Made by a program: the position numbers and the translations under genes
Shown: positions 13,248 to 26,681 of the stretch, piece by piece
How positions within the stretch are numbered: the first letter of the stretch is position 1
Layout: each line of letters opens with the position of its first letter
Assembly: GCA_009193035.1 (NCBI GenBank)
Contig: SWDT01000135.1
Coordinates: 1 to 64,000 of the forward strand
Reading direction: 5' to 3'
DNA length: 64,000 nt
From: Halicephalobus mephisto
Lineage: Eukaryota > Nematoda > Chromadorea > Rhabditida > Panagrolaimidae
Notes under the pieces: model-generated
Databases searched by the model: none
What the model was told of the DNA's origin: nothing
The model's input: only the letters and a program-made list of their open reading frames with translations

Positions 13248-14938
13248 ATGGGAAACACAGATTCTATCCCAGTTGTTTCTCAAACAAAGTCTATCGTTCA
13301 GGCAATCAGCGGAGATACTGAAGGAGCTTTAAAAACTCAAGAAAACTTTTTTAAACGATGCCCAGTCGTATCTCAGGTAGCATTTAAAGTCTTTTTGTGT
13401 ACCAATTACCCGATTACAGGCGACATCAGCTACCTTATTAGTTACTGGGAATGCTGATGAGGCTCTAGAAGTTCAGAAAGAATTTGTTAAAGGAGTGTCT
13501 GATTTTGCCGATGGAGTTCCTTTAGTTGGACATGCCAAAGGAGCTGTTCATTATATTGCTGGAGACACGGAAGGAGGAGATAAAGCGATGAAATCGGCTT
13601 CCAGAACGACCGGAGTCGTAGCTGGAGGTGTTGGTGGATTCTTTGTCGGTGGACCTGTAGGTGCTGTTGCTGGAGGTATCGCTGGGGGAGCTACGATGGA
13701 CGGAATTACGACTGTTGTAGATTCTGCTGTCCACGATGAATACCGACCTGCTGGATACATCGCCGCTGTGGAAAATATTATCGAAAATCCAAATGCTGGA
13801 GACATATTCGATACAGTTGCTATGCCTGTGTTTGATGGACTGACTGGATATAATGCAGGTCAAGTGGCTAATAAGATTGCTACGAAAGGCAAGGGAAATT
13901 ATAAAATATTTTTATATAACACCTGATTTCTAGCAAACCTTAACAGTGAAATTGCTGCCCTTCAGAAAGAGCAGAATGTTCTCTTAGAGAAAATGGATAA
14001 CGCTGCGACGTCACAGCAAGCAATCAACTATGGAAATGAAGCGGCAAATCTTCAGAAACAGATCAATGCCAAGGTTGGAGGACGTGAGTTTAACTATTTT
14101 CATGTACACAACAATCTATATATGGATTCTAGCTGGAGGATCGACAGCTCTGGATGCTGCGAGAACAAAACTACAATCACTCCAACAACAAGCTGCTGAA
14201 GGAGTTGCAAAAGGAATCAGCGCCGAACATTACCAGCCTTATCTTGATAAAGCTGTCGCTGAAGTTAGTAGACTTGAAGCTCAATCTGTAAAAGTCGGAT
14301 CAACGTCTAGTTCAAAGCCTGTAGTTCAGCCTTTTCAAACAGAACAAGGCTCTCATACACAATCGAAGACTCAAACAACAACTTCAAGCAGCGCTGCACG
14401 TCATACTACCAAAACTCCTGCTACTAGATCTAAAATCAGGTCAAACTACAAAATAAAGGGTATTTATGACAATGTGTTGCTTCGGACTATCTATGGTGAT
14501 GGAACAGAATACAGTACTGCCGCAAGAATCAACACAATGTCACTTTTTAGACATGACATAGCTGTCAGGATGGGAAAAGGCGATCAAGGGTCTCTTCATT
14601 TCATATTTCGTCATCACGATCAACTCAAACTTTCCATATCAGACCTTAATCTAAGCTTCTTGAATGGATGAGAGATGTTGTGACACACGAAAATTACTTT
14701 GGAATTGTTCGAAGAGGAACGAGGCAAAGGTAAGATTAATTAGTTGATTTAAGATGAATTATGCACTTTCAGTCCTGCTTTTCGCATTGGACAAGGCAGA
14801 ATCCTTCTTGTAGGAACAACAAACGAAGTTTTTGATCCTGCTAATGATCCAGAGAACCCTATGCCTAACAAGTACAAGGAAGTAATCACCATATACATAA
14901 TGACAGAGGAAGAAGCTGAAAAGAATAAGATTTATTAA
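13248..14938 (+). pseudogene. Glycine-zipper family gene with a frame break
   Basis: Exons read as 13248-13376, 13420-13888, 13934-14083, 14133 to about 14629 and about 14656-14729, then 14773-14938. The protein starts MGNTDSIPVVSQ, has two short repeats of the form S(G)DTEGA...Q...F..CPVVSQ, then GVPLVGHAKGAVHYIAGDTE, a glycine zipper (GVVAGGVGGFFVGGPVGAVAG, about residues 85-110), a helical Ala/Gln-rich stretch, a Ser/Thr linker and a C-terminal domain with FRIGQGRILLVGT. I know this as a conserved nematode family of unknown role; the zipper suggests membrane insertion or oligomerisation. Exon 2 may end at a GC donor (13889) or at an upstream GT donor (13859); both keep frame. Between QLK (ends about 14629) and LLEWMRD (from 14656), 26 bp with no GT or usable splice site break the frame, so the gene may be dead, mis-assembled or spliced unusually. 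Confidence 0.6.
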
Positions 14939-14965
14939 GAGATTTATCTAAAAGATTAAGGAATA

Positions 14966-15242
14966 TTATCGGTTAGAAAATAAGTAACATAGACTACTAA
15001 ATTTTTGAATTAGAAAAGTGGATAATTCCATAGCTCCAGTATTCATATATTTTCGTAATTCTAGCGGAGGATCCATTCCAAAAGAGTCAAAATAATAACA
15101 CTCCCGGTAGTTATTCTTATTATAACAAACCCAGTAAGTACCATTATTTTTACTTACATCAAGATTTACAACTCCGCATTCTATATCATTAATTTTATCT
15201 GGAAGAGTATCCCTCATGAATACTCCTCTAAAATTCTTTATT
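14966..15242 (-). pseudogene. Maverick/Polinton adenain-like protease remnant
   Basis: Minus-strand frame containing FRGVFMRDTLP, ECGVVNLD, WVCYNK, YYFDSFG and, near the end, SSLCYLF. This order matches the cysteine protease of Maverick/Polinton elements and adenoviruses (peptidase C5 type), in which a GxHWV block carries the catalytic His, the YFDSFG block follows, and a CG block carries the nucleophile. Here the His position reads Tyr (GTYWVCY), and the expected glycine after the Cys is also lost, so the protein is unlikely to be active. There is no clean start: the frame opens upstream of the Met used by a simple ORF call. Only this gene of the element is recognisable. Confidence 0.65.
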
Positions 15243-15250
15243 ATTAATTG

Positions 15251-16753
15251 CCATATTTATAATGTTGTAATTTGTCAATGGTTTTAACTTTTTAGTAAAC
15301 ATTTTTTATCATTTTTTATCAAGAAAAATTATGAAATAACTACTGTAAGATTGGTTATTGAGTGCACTGGATTCAAGTGATTAAAAATAATTATATTTTG
15401 TTAAATATCTATACTACTAAATCATATAATTATTAGAATGGAGATGGAGTGCGCTAGGAATTTTGTTAAAGCGAAGCACTGCCAAGAGGCAATAACAACA
15501 AAAAGATAATTATTTTTTTTCGCAGAATTATATAGTGACCAGATCGTCAAACGCCTCATATCTTATACAAAGGAACAGGGAGAGATGGGATACGCCAGAA
15601 ACGTCATTTATATTCTATTGACATCCATATCCCTTTTGTTTTCTTGATAAATTATAAACCTATGATTGTTGAATTTTAATCCATGTGATAGAAATTTGAA
15701 TATACAAGAATCTTGCTAATATCTTAACAAAGTTCAGTACTGAAAAATATTTAGAACAATGAAGCGATGAGGTAACGATTGCCTGCCATATTTCATCAAC
15801 TTGTTCAAAATGACGGGCTCAGATTTCTCTTTGATGTGGACTATAATGTAGTCTACACATTTCTAATTTGTGGCCTGACTAGAGAATATGGTCTTCTCTT
15901 TATCCTTGCAAGCAAAAGATATAGAACAATGGGATAGTTTTACTTAAAAGGAACAGTAATAAATAAACAGGAGTAAAATGAGATAACTAAAGACTAAAAC
16001 ACAAGTATTCTAAAAGACAGCATCCCTTAAATATTAAAGGTCAGAACATAGCACAGCTCTCTCTCCTAAAGACGGTCAGTTCTCAAGCTTCGGTAATTGG
16101 ATCCTTTCGCATTCTGCGATTTATTGTGCAAAAAAAAATTATGCTTCTTAGATATAAAATAGTACGGAATAAATGTTTAAAATAAAACAAAGAAATAAAT
16201 TAGACAATTCACAACTGATTAGTAATATAGTTTTTATATTCTTAAACTGAACAAAACACTTTTAACGAGTGCATGAAGCTTCACCCGTAGGATCCCTCAA
16301 ATCAAAAATACCAATCTTTTTATAATATCTCACAGTAAAAAGTTTTCAAGTTGCTTTCACACCAGCATTTTATATGAAACTTTAATTCTTATGAAATAAT
16401 AAATTTTAGCTAAAATGTATTAAGTAGTTGAATGTTTCTAATTGAAGAATAAAAAGTCAAAGTTGATAATTTTTAGATTATACCTGTTGGTTCGGGACAG
16501 AAATGTCATATAGCTTTATTTTTCTATCGATTATGAAACAAGTATTGATTTCTGATGAAATTTGTTGTTGACTTTTTTATCTTAAAATCTTACGTCAATG
16601 CAAAATCAAATATTCTCATTTTTCTTGTGAAAGCTTATAATTTAATTTTTTAAATAGATATATTTGATCATTGTTAATGAAATACAGATAAATAAACTTT
16701 TTAATCACTAAATTTAGGTTTTTTCGAATTGTCCTTAATGTCATCTCGTGGAA
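15251..16753. other. Intergenic, nothing identified
   Basis: A/T-rich single-copy-looking sequence between the protease remnant and the E2 gene. I see no ORF, RNA gene or repeat that I can support. The E2 promoter must lie in its right end. Confidence 0.4.
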
Positions 16754-17468
<715 letters not shown>

Positions 17469-19527
17469 TAAGATCGTCTTGTCTCATTATACAAGTTTAT
17501 TAATGTTCTTGTAAGATCGACGTCGGAAAAATCATAAAATACTACTAACCTTCGAATTTGATATGAGTAATGATATTATTATCCTTGATAAATCGTTTAT
17601 TTTACGAGTTTTGAAATGATGAATTTTATCCTCAAATATGTCCAGTATTACTGTAAATAACAAGTATAAATTATTAATTCTTCTCAATACCTTCATGATT
17701 AGTTTTCCCAATTTTAGATTAATTTAAATTTGATAAATTTTGGCATCAATTAAAGTAGTGCAACAATAGAGGAGTCCGAGCTTGAGTATGTAATGTTGTA
17801 AATTCTATATTGTAATTGCTTTGAAAACGTTCGATAAAGTGCTAAAAGTAAAGTAGTGCAATAATTATGATTTAATTTTTATCTGGCTTTTTTAAATTTA
17901 CAGATTTTCAATATTTAATAAAATTCAAATTGCTTTCCTGATGTATTTTTTGTTCGATAATTAAGTTTTTTCTATGATCCTAAATTTAGTTTTAAAATTA
18001 GGTCATCTATGCCTTTGGATCTTGATTTTCATTCTAGTTTGATTTTAATGAAAGAAAGCTGAGTCATTAGATGCTAGATTACCAAAGAATACCGTACAAA
18101 ATCCATTTGTATTTGTTAATGAAGTTTTAATCGTGTAATAATAATTGTTTTTTATTCTAAAAGTTCTTACTTGAATTGAATAAAATTAATTGTTTTAATT
18201 TAGAAACAACAACTAATCAAGAAAAGTACTTTTATAAGCTTCCAAGTAGAAAGCATTCCAAAAGTTGATACCATTCTCACCACAAGAGTTCTCAAGAGCG
18301 GAATTCAATGTTACCTCAAACTTGGGTAATTAAACCGAAGAAGGAGCTTCCTATCGATGTGTTCAGTAAATTTGGTTCTTTCATTTCTGTGAGATCAAAT
18401 TGACTGGGAGGGAAAAAACAAGAACATAATTGGAAAGGAAATGTCAGGGAAATAAAGAAAGGAGTGAACGTGTGATAGTTGTTTTCGCTTGTTTCTTAAC
18501 AACCAAAGTGCATTCGTTTTCAACCTTTTAAATAAATATTCATTTTTGAATTCAATCTGAACTTTTAATAATTGTTAATATTTATATAAATCGGTTTGAT
18601 GTCTTTCTTCAAACAATAAAATTCTGAAAATTTTTTCGTTATTTGAATCGAAAATTATTTAATATTTTTAACTTTTTTATAAAGAAAATTCTCTCATAAA
18701 CCTGTGTTGAGTATGTTTGTTCTTCGACGGTATCCTAATTAATCCCTTTATCTAGTGTTATCTATCTTAAAAAATCTCAATTTTAGATGTTATTTCGAAA
18801 TTTGTACTAAATTCTGAAAAATACCAGAAACTTTCGTTAAATTTTCGAAATTTGCTAGATTCCAAAAAATTCGAATTTGATGGATGTAAAAACTAAATAC
18901 AAAAATTTTAAAAGATTATCTCTGAACGAATTTTCACGTCTTAAATTTTAAAAATTCCATGAAATTCTGAATTACTGTAGAAACAAACGAAATTCTGCAA
19001 GAATTCAGAAATTTTCATAAAGATCTCGAAAATCTGAAAATGTTCTCTGGTTCTGGAAATTTGCATAAAATACTGAAGGAAAATAGAAAATTTTATGATT
19101 TTCAAAATTTGAATAAAATTCTGGAACACTGTAAAGACTTGTATAAGGTTCTGAAGGATTAAAGAAATCATAAGATTTTAAAAATTTATAGGAACTTTTA
19201 CCAAAACTTTTGTCAGATTCTTGAGGACTATAGAAACTTTCATTACATTCCATAAAATAAGAATTTTTTATAAAATCTTTGAAATTTCTGTCTTCACGAG
19301 ATCCTAAAAAATTAAAAAAGCTTTTGTGAAATTCTGGGAAGTTTTAGAAATCATTATGAAATTCTAGAAAGTTTTAGAAATCTCTATAAAATTCTGGGAA
19401 GTTTTAGAAATCTCTATAAAATTCTGGAAGATCTCAGAATCTTGGATTTGATTGTATGACTTTCCACAGAATTATGAACCGACAAAAATTTATAAATAAA
19501 CAACTAAGTAATTCAATCATGTAGCTT
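17469..19527. other. Intergenic with one dispersed repeat and short tandem repeats
   Basis: No gene found. It contains repeat copy C at 18253-18345. From about 18830 to 19440 it is a degenerate tandem array of A/T-rich units built on AAATTCTGRAA / TTTTAGAAATC, best preserved at 19330-19440 where TCTATAAAATTCTGGGAAG recurs. Short minus-strand frames at 18.9-19.25 kb are by-products of this repeat. Confidence 0.5.
18253..18345 (+). repeat. Dispersed ~90-bp repeat, copy C
   Basis: Starts AAAGCATTCCAAAAGTTG, then CCACAAGAGTTCTCAAGAGCGG, TTACCTCAAACTTGGGTAATT and AAACCGAAGAAGG. Same family and block order as the copies at 9.1-10.6 kb. I see no inverted partner nearby, so it is a solo end or a partial copy. 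Confidence 0.6.
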
Positions 19528-19622
19528 ACCCTGGTACTGTAGCGATTAAGTGTTTATATGATTAGATTCCTAATCCTATTTCCCTCGATGGACGGATTTG
19601 ATTCCCGTTCAAATTTCCAAGT
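19528..19622 (+). pseudogene. tRNA-like sequence, probably pseudo-tRNA or SINE head
   Basis: It has a D-arm-like TGTAGCGATTAAGTG, an anticodon-arm-like GATTA-GATTCC-TAATC, a long variable region, and a T-arm-like ACGG-ATTTGATTC-CCGT. No 7-bp acceptor stem closes it, and box B departs from GGTTCGAATCC. It is not a functional tRNA. It may be a decayed long-variable-arm tRNA or a tRNA-derived repeat. Confidence 0.35.
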
Positions 19623-19891
19623 ATTGAGACGTTTTGACCTCGATTTAATGAATAAAAGTACTTTTTTGAATTTTTGCTGATTTCACAACTGATCTCGAAT
19701 TTTTAGTCTGAATATTTACCACCTCTATTTCTAATTGTAACTTCAAATAGTTCATTTTAAACCGATAAAAAATAAACTGTAAGTCATCACATCAAGAGGA
19801 TATATTGCTGGCTCGGCTGGGGTTAGCAGATTTAGATAATAGGAAATAAGAGAAAATGGCAGCGATTTCAAGTGGACTGCAAAGGACCTGT

Positions 19892-21199
<1,308 letters not shown>

Positions 21200-21202
<3 letters not shown>

Positions 21203-21210
21203 TCTAAAAA
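21200..21210 (-). promoter_or_regulatory. Probable SL trans-splice acceptor of collagen
   Basis: On the minus strand the sequence upstream of the collagen ATG reads TATTTTTTTAGA-ATG. A U-rich tract with AG just before the start codon, and no good upstream coding exon, fits a spliced-leader acceptor. It could also be the end of a 5' UTR intron. Confidence 0.45.
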
Positions 21211-21759
21211 ATATTTTTTTTACAAAAATTCTCACGGAAAAATTTTTAAAATTTCGTCCCAAAAAATGACAAAAGAAGAACCTAAGACGATTTAGGAAAG
21301 ATCCAGAGTGACCATTACTCTGCAGGCGGCCCCAGGATTTCTCTTTCGAAAAATAGATGGAACCCAATTATGATGAGTGTTCCAAAAAGTTGTCTTACGG
21401 AAAGACGTTTTTGTGACAGTCAAATTTAGGAAAATGTATAAATTGCTATGGAAAAATTCGGAAATTTTTAAATAAAAAAATTATTTTAATCTCGAGAAAA
21501 ATCAAAAAATAAAAATCGAAACAACCATGTTCTAGATATCCGGTGATTCCAGCGAGTGATACGGATCAGACCGAATTTGTAAAAAAAAATTAAATCGAGA
21601 AATTTTTTAAATTAAAAAGTTTTTCAAAAAAATTCACTTTTTTGGCAAAATGTTCTTCTTAAAAATTTTCGTGGCGGGAGACTTTTAGGCTACAGTAATA
21701 CCAGCAAAAAATAAAAAAGAATTTTTAAAAAAGTAAAAATTATTAGAAAAGTATAATTT

Positions 21760-22150
21760 TTGGTTTTTAGGATTTCTGAAATAAAAATAAATTCATTTTA
21801 GGATTCTAAAAAGAACAATTTTTTCAGAACGTCAAAAAAATAAAATAAATCCGTTCCAGAATCCTGGGATAAAAATAAATTTCTTTTCAAGATATTGAAA
21901 AAAAAAATAATTTCTTCTTAGGACCTCTGGAATGAAAATAAATTTCTTCCTAAGACCTTAAAAAAATAATTTCTTCCTAAGACCTTAAAAAAAATAATTT
22001 CTTCTTAGGACCTCTAGAATGAAAATAAATTTCTTCCTAAGACCTTAAAAAAAATAATTTCTTCTTAGGACCTTGAAAAAATAAATTTCTTTCAGGATCC
22101 TGAGATGGAAGTAGATTTCCTCCCAGGACCTGATTTTAAAAACTACTTCT
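21760..22150. repeat. Tandem repeat, AATTTCTTCCTAAGACCT units
   Basis: About eight degenerate copies of a 35-60 bp unit built on AATAAATTTCTTCYTAGGACC(T/C)...AAAAAA. It lies upstream of the collagen (minus strand). Short frames here are artefacts. Confidence 0.6.
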
Positions 22151-23629
22151 TTTGAAGACCTCTAGGATGAAAACTAACTCTTCCCGGAACAAAACGTTAC
22201 CCGATTTGAAACAGAAACTGCGAGAGATCCAGATTCCAGCTTGCTCCTTTTATCCTGATCCTGGATCAAACTCTCCGCCTTGCATTTTCCTCGGAGGAAT
22301 CTGCACGTTTGCAGATTAGGAAAGACCGAAACAGCTCCTCCTTTGGCGCATATTGGATAATAATTATGTTCGGATCAGCCGGCCTAATCTCCTTTTGTTG
22401 TTTCAGACGTTTCCTGAGATCACTTATCTTCGAATGTTTAAACAACTTTTGATTGACGATTTTAAATTGGAATGTGGATCGACAAGTTTAAAAAATAGAC
22501 TTTTGGCAAGGATTTGGATCTGCAAAATCTGGGAGGTACGATGGGTATCAAAACAATAAAGGCCGAAATTAAAAACTGGAATAAAACAAAAATTGGGTCT
22601 GGCGATTCTGGATTTGGACATGATTCAAAAACTACAGTAACCCAATAGAAAAACAAAGATTTTCGTTATTGGAAAAATTAAATTTAAAAAGACGAAAAAA
22701 TCGAATATTTTAAATCCTAAAAAATTTGGAATTTTCATTTTTAAAATTTCAAGTTATTTTTTTTTATTTTTAAAATTTGTTTAAGAATTAATTTTAAAAA
22801 CATTTTAAAAAATTCAAAATTTAATGAAATTTCAAAGGAATTTAACTAGAAACTTTTAAAACGAAAATTTTTAAATAATTTTATTTTTTTTATTTTTTTA
22901 AATATTCTTATTTTTTTATTTTTTTAATATTTTCTAATTTTTCTTAAAATCAACTTTTTAATAGTATTACGGTAAAAAATCAAAAATTTCTTGAACATTC
23001 CGATTTCGAAATCATGATCGTTTTTAATTTTTACTTTTTTTAATAATATATTTTTAATCCATTTAGAAAAAATAAAAAATTAAGGAATTTTTAAAACATA
23101 ATTTTTTAAAAAATATTTATTATTATTTTTAATAAAATATTACGGTAAAAAATCAGAAATTTTAAAACTAGTTTAACTTTGATTTTTTTAATTTTTCGAA
23201 AAATTTTTTAATTTTCAAATTTCGTCATCACAAGTTTCCCCGGTTTACGGTATTGTATAAAATGCATTAATAAATTCATAAATCAAAAAATTGTAAAAAA
23301 TTAATTTTTTTAAAATTGCGGATACCAGATTTTGTTTAAAAAAAGGAAATTTCAGAGGTGTCAAAAAAGATTCCCGACTTAGATAATATTTTTTTTTGAA
23401 AAAACAACTAATTTTGAATCTTTTCTTCCATTTTCAAATCCCAGGAATGCGGACAAAAAACGCGAAATTTTCCCTGATTTTTTTTTGTTCTTTTTCCGAG
23501 ATAATTTGCGTCAAATGAGGGATTTAGAAATAGGATCAATTACAATTACTTTTATTAGTATCTATTATAAAAATAAAAAAAAACTAAATTAATATTTCGA
23601 AAAGAAAAAAATTAATTTCTCCAGGTTTT

Positions 23630-24170
23630 GAAGAAAAAAAATAATTTCTTTTTAAAATCAGAAAATTAAAAAAAATTTTTACAATGAAACATATTTGGTT
23701 TACTGTATTTTTCGTTGAGAAAAAATAATTTTTTTAGGATCAGGAAATTTTCGAAATTTTTACAATGAAAATTAATTAATTTACTGTAACTTTCGTCATG
23801 GGAAAAAGTAATTTATTTTAAAATTAATAAATTTTCAAAATTCCTACAACGAAAAATAACTTTTTCTACTGTAACTTTCGTCATGGGAAAAAGCAACTTC
23901 TTTTTAAAATTAATGAATTTTCAAAATTCCTACAACGAAAAATAACTTTTTCTACTGTAACTTTCGTCATGGGAAAAAGTAACTTCTTTTTAGAATTAAT
24001 ATTTTCGAAATTCTTACAACGAAAAATAACTTTTTTTACGATAATTTTGGTCATGAGAAAGAGCAACTTCTTTTTGAATTAATATTTTCGAAATTCTTAC
24101 AACGAAAAATAACTTTTTTTACGATAATTTTGGTTCCAAAAATAAGAACCAATTAATTTTAGAACTAAAA
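23630..24170. repeat. Tandem repeat, TTTCGTCATGGGAAAAAG units
   Basis: Five or six copies of an approximately 80-90 bp unit containing TACTGTAACTTTCGTCATGG, then AAAAAGTAACTTCTTTTT, then CTACAACGAAAAATAAC. The later copies differ (ACGATAATTTTGGTCATGAG). Frames read across it are artefacts. Confidence 0.65.
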
Positions 24171-24716
24171 ATTCCTAAAATAAAAAAATTCATCTTTTCT
24201 AAAACCTGTAATTTTCATTTTGAGACTATTATTGTCTCTAATTTTGAACATTTCTCTTCAGATACTTTTTTAATTTTCTGGTTATTATCCACTTGAAAAA
24301 CTTTTTTAATTTTTTTATTGTACAATTTGCAAAATATTTTCAAAAAACAAGTAAAAAATTATTCAAAAATGTTTGTCCTCGAAATTGATATTTTCGAAGA
24401 TAACAAAAGCTTTCCTAACTCGGTCCGTTATTGAGTGACGAAGTGACCAGATGACAAGAAAAAAGCTGGATCGGATAAATCTGGTTCAGAGAAGAGGAAA
24501 ATTGTCACGGATTAGCCGGTTTAGTGAAGATTTGAGTCTTGGGTAAAATTTTTTAAAAAAGAATTTTCAAAAATCGGGAAATTTATTTTTAAAAAATTAA
24601 AATGCATTAATTCAAAAAATCAGAAATTTTTGTCGAAAATTTTCTTAAAAAATTCAACAGATTAAATATTCGACTTTTTTGAATTTTTGATATTTTCTGA
24701 AAATTGGATTCTGAAG

Positions 24717-25080
24717 GCTGTACGATAGATGCTCCCCGACGACATTTGCTTCCTCTAATTCGCAAGATTTATCTTATTTTATTTTTATATTTTTGTAGAT
24801 GAATTAATTTAATATTTCAATTAAGTAAAAAAATTGATTTTTAAAAAATTTCGAAATCAGTGAGGATCAAAAAGAGAAAAATGGGGGGTTATACAACATT
24901 TACCTCCCTCTATTTCGCAAGATTTATCTCATTTATTTTATTTTTATATTTTTGTAGTTAAATTAATTTAATATTTCAGTTAAGTAAAAAAATTGATTTT
25001 TAAAAAATTTCGAAATCAGTGAGGATCGGAAAAGAGAAAAAACAAGGAGCAAATGTCGCTGGAGGGCGACTGTCGTACAG
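24717..25080. mobile_element. MITE-like element with inverted ends
   Basis: The left end CTGTACGATAGATGCTCCCC...ACATTTGCT and the right end AGCAAATGTCGC...CGTACAG are inverted copies of about 35 bp with mismatches. The ends are flanked by near-identical TTG(G)ATTCTGAAG (24704-24716 and 25081-25092), which looks like a 12-bp target duplication. Inside is a direct duplication of about 130 bp (TTCGCAAGATTTATCT...TCAGTGAGGATC). There is no coding capacity, so it is non-autonomous. A second end with GGCTGTACGATAATTCCTCCCC is at 54808. Confidence 0.65.
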
Positions 25081-26142
25081 TTGATTCTGAAGCATTGACA
25101 TCATCTGCGTTTTGTATTATAAAAATTGGAACTCAAGGTTCGAGATCGGAATTTGGATTTTCGTGCTGAAACATTATTTATAGAATTTTCCATTTCAGAA
25201 AGTTGCTTTATTTAAATTAATAATTAGAACCTAATGTTCGGGCTTAGAATACCCAGATGTCAGATTTTAGTTTTGAATTTACATAAAACAACATTTTTTT
25301 GAAATAAAAAAATCCAAATTTTAAATTTTTACTGTCAAAGTTCGAAGTCAAAATTAGAATTTTTTGTATTAAAAATTCAGACTTTTTTATTCTAAAAAGC
25401 TATACAAAGTTAATTAGATTAATACAATTTGATATATGGATTTTCTCAAATAGAAAAAAGTGAAATTTCGTCTTAACGGGAAAATTCGGATTTTGATCTC
25501 TAACTTTGACAATCGACTTTAGTAATGCTAAGCACAGGATACTCCCCCGCTCTGGAACGAATTTCTTCTCGAGAACCGTCCAGATTCGATCTTCCAAGTC
25601 CCCAATTTGTAGTCCAAAAACCTAACCTCTAAACCATCCAAACAACCCAGACTCCCACTTTTTTATTTCTTAAAAATCCTAAATTCTGATTCATCGTATT
25701 TATTGCACGGAGATTTTTCGTGCAAAATTTTCTTCAGAAACAGCATTCCAACGCCATTTGCAATTTGACTCAAAAAAGATCTCGTCTGTTGATATTTTGC
25801 ACTTTTTCTTCCAACTATTTACGGAATTTTTTTATTCCAAAAATATTTGCAAAATCGAACATGTTTTGAACAACTTTCAAGGTTGATTATCAAAGGAACA
25901 TTAGGCATTTAATTTTCGAAATTTCAACTTTAAAAATTGCAGATACATTAAATTTGGAATTTTTGAAAAAAAATGAAAATTTTGGAACTTTGGCGTTTTG
26001 TTCCGAACGACGAAAGGAAGTTGTTTACTTTTGGTTTGTGATTCAGCGACGTTCGTGGATCTTCTCTGAAGCACTAATCCTGGCTCTTCGAGTTTCCTTT
26101 CTTGGCCTTAGGCCAGATCACTTGCTGTACTCCACCAACATC

Positions 26143-26681
26143 ATGAAAGGAACCAAAAAGCTTCCTAAAAAAAACCCAAATTTGACCGTCGTCACCGATC
26201 CTTCCACTTCCGTAAGCTCAATTTTCATAAAAATTTCGAAATATTTTTATTATTATTCACTATCTTGTTATTTTTAGACTTCTCCACAAGCAGTTTCCGT
26301 CAATGAAAAAGGACAAATTGTCTTGAGAATCCACGCCAAGCCCGGGGCCAAGAAAAGCAGCATCACAGGTTTTAGTTTTTTTTTTCATATATGAATTTTT
26401 AAATTTCAGATGTTGGAGAAGAAGAAATCGGTGTGGCCATCGCTGCTCCACCTCGAGACGGTGCTGCCAACGAAGAACTCGTTCAAGCAATGATGGAATT
26501 TCTCGGATTACGAAAAGCCGAAATTGATTTCGACAAAGTTTGTTTTATTTTATAAAAAGTTGATTTATTTTTTGTTTTCTAGGGCGCTAAATCTCGTTCC
26601 AAGGTTCTGCTGATTACTAGCTCTCGATTCACTAAAAATGACATCATGGAGAAACTCAAACTTTGCGCTGCTGAAAGTTGA
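26143..26681 (+). CDS. DUF167/UPF0235 family protein (C15orf40-like)
   Basis: Four exons, 26143-26211, 26278-26368, 26410-26537 and 26583-26681, give 128 residues. After a Lys-rich start comes the family domain: [36 protein letters not shown], then a C-terminal [11 protein letters not shown] and helix. Introns fall at conserved-looking phases and end in TTTTTAG, TTTCAG and TTCTAG. The family is found in bacteria and eukaryotes; a small alpha/beta fold is known but no accepted molecular function. The frame is open upstream to about 25954 without an obvious splice site, so a longer N-terminus (possibly organelle-targeting) cannot be ruled out. I chose the ATG at 26143 because the upstream part lacks family similarity. 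Confidence 0.88.

Larger units (their letters stand above)
21211..26142. other. Long A/T-rich intergenic region
   Basis: No supported gene between the collagen and the DUF167 gene. It is dominated by phased A/T runs and local repeats (21.8-22.1, 23.6-24.15 kb) plus a MITE-like element at 24.7-25.1 kb. A more complex island at 22.19-22.6 kb has no coherent exon and may be collagen regulatory DNA. Confidence 0.45.

Noticed and set aside
13522..13863. 113- and 84-codon minus-strand frames opposite the glycine-zipper exon
   Set aside because: They mirror the Gly/Val-rich coding exon on the plus strand and have no own splice context or motifs.
18941..19253. Minus-strand frames rich in Phe, Ile and Asn
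   Set aside because: Produced by the AAATTCTGRAA tandem repeat; no coding features.
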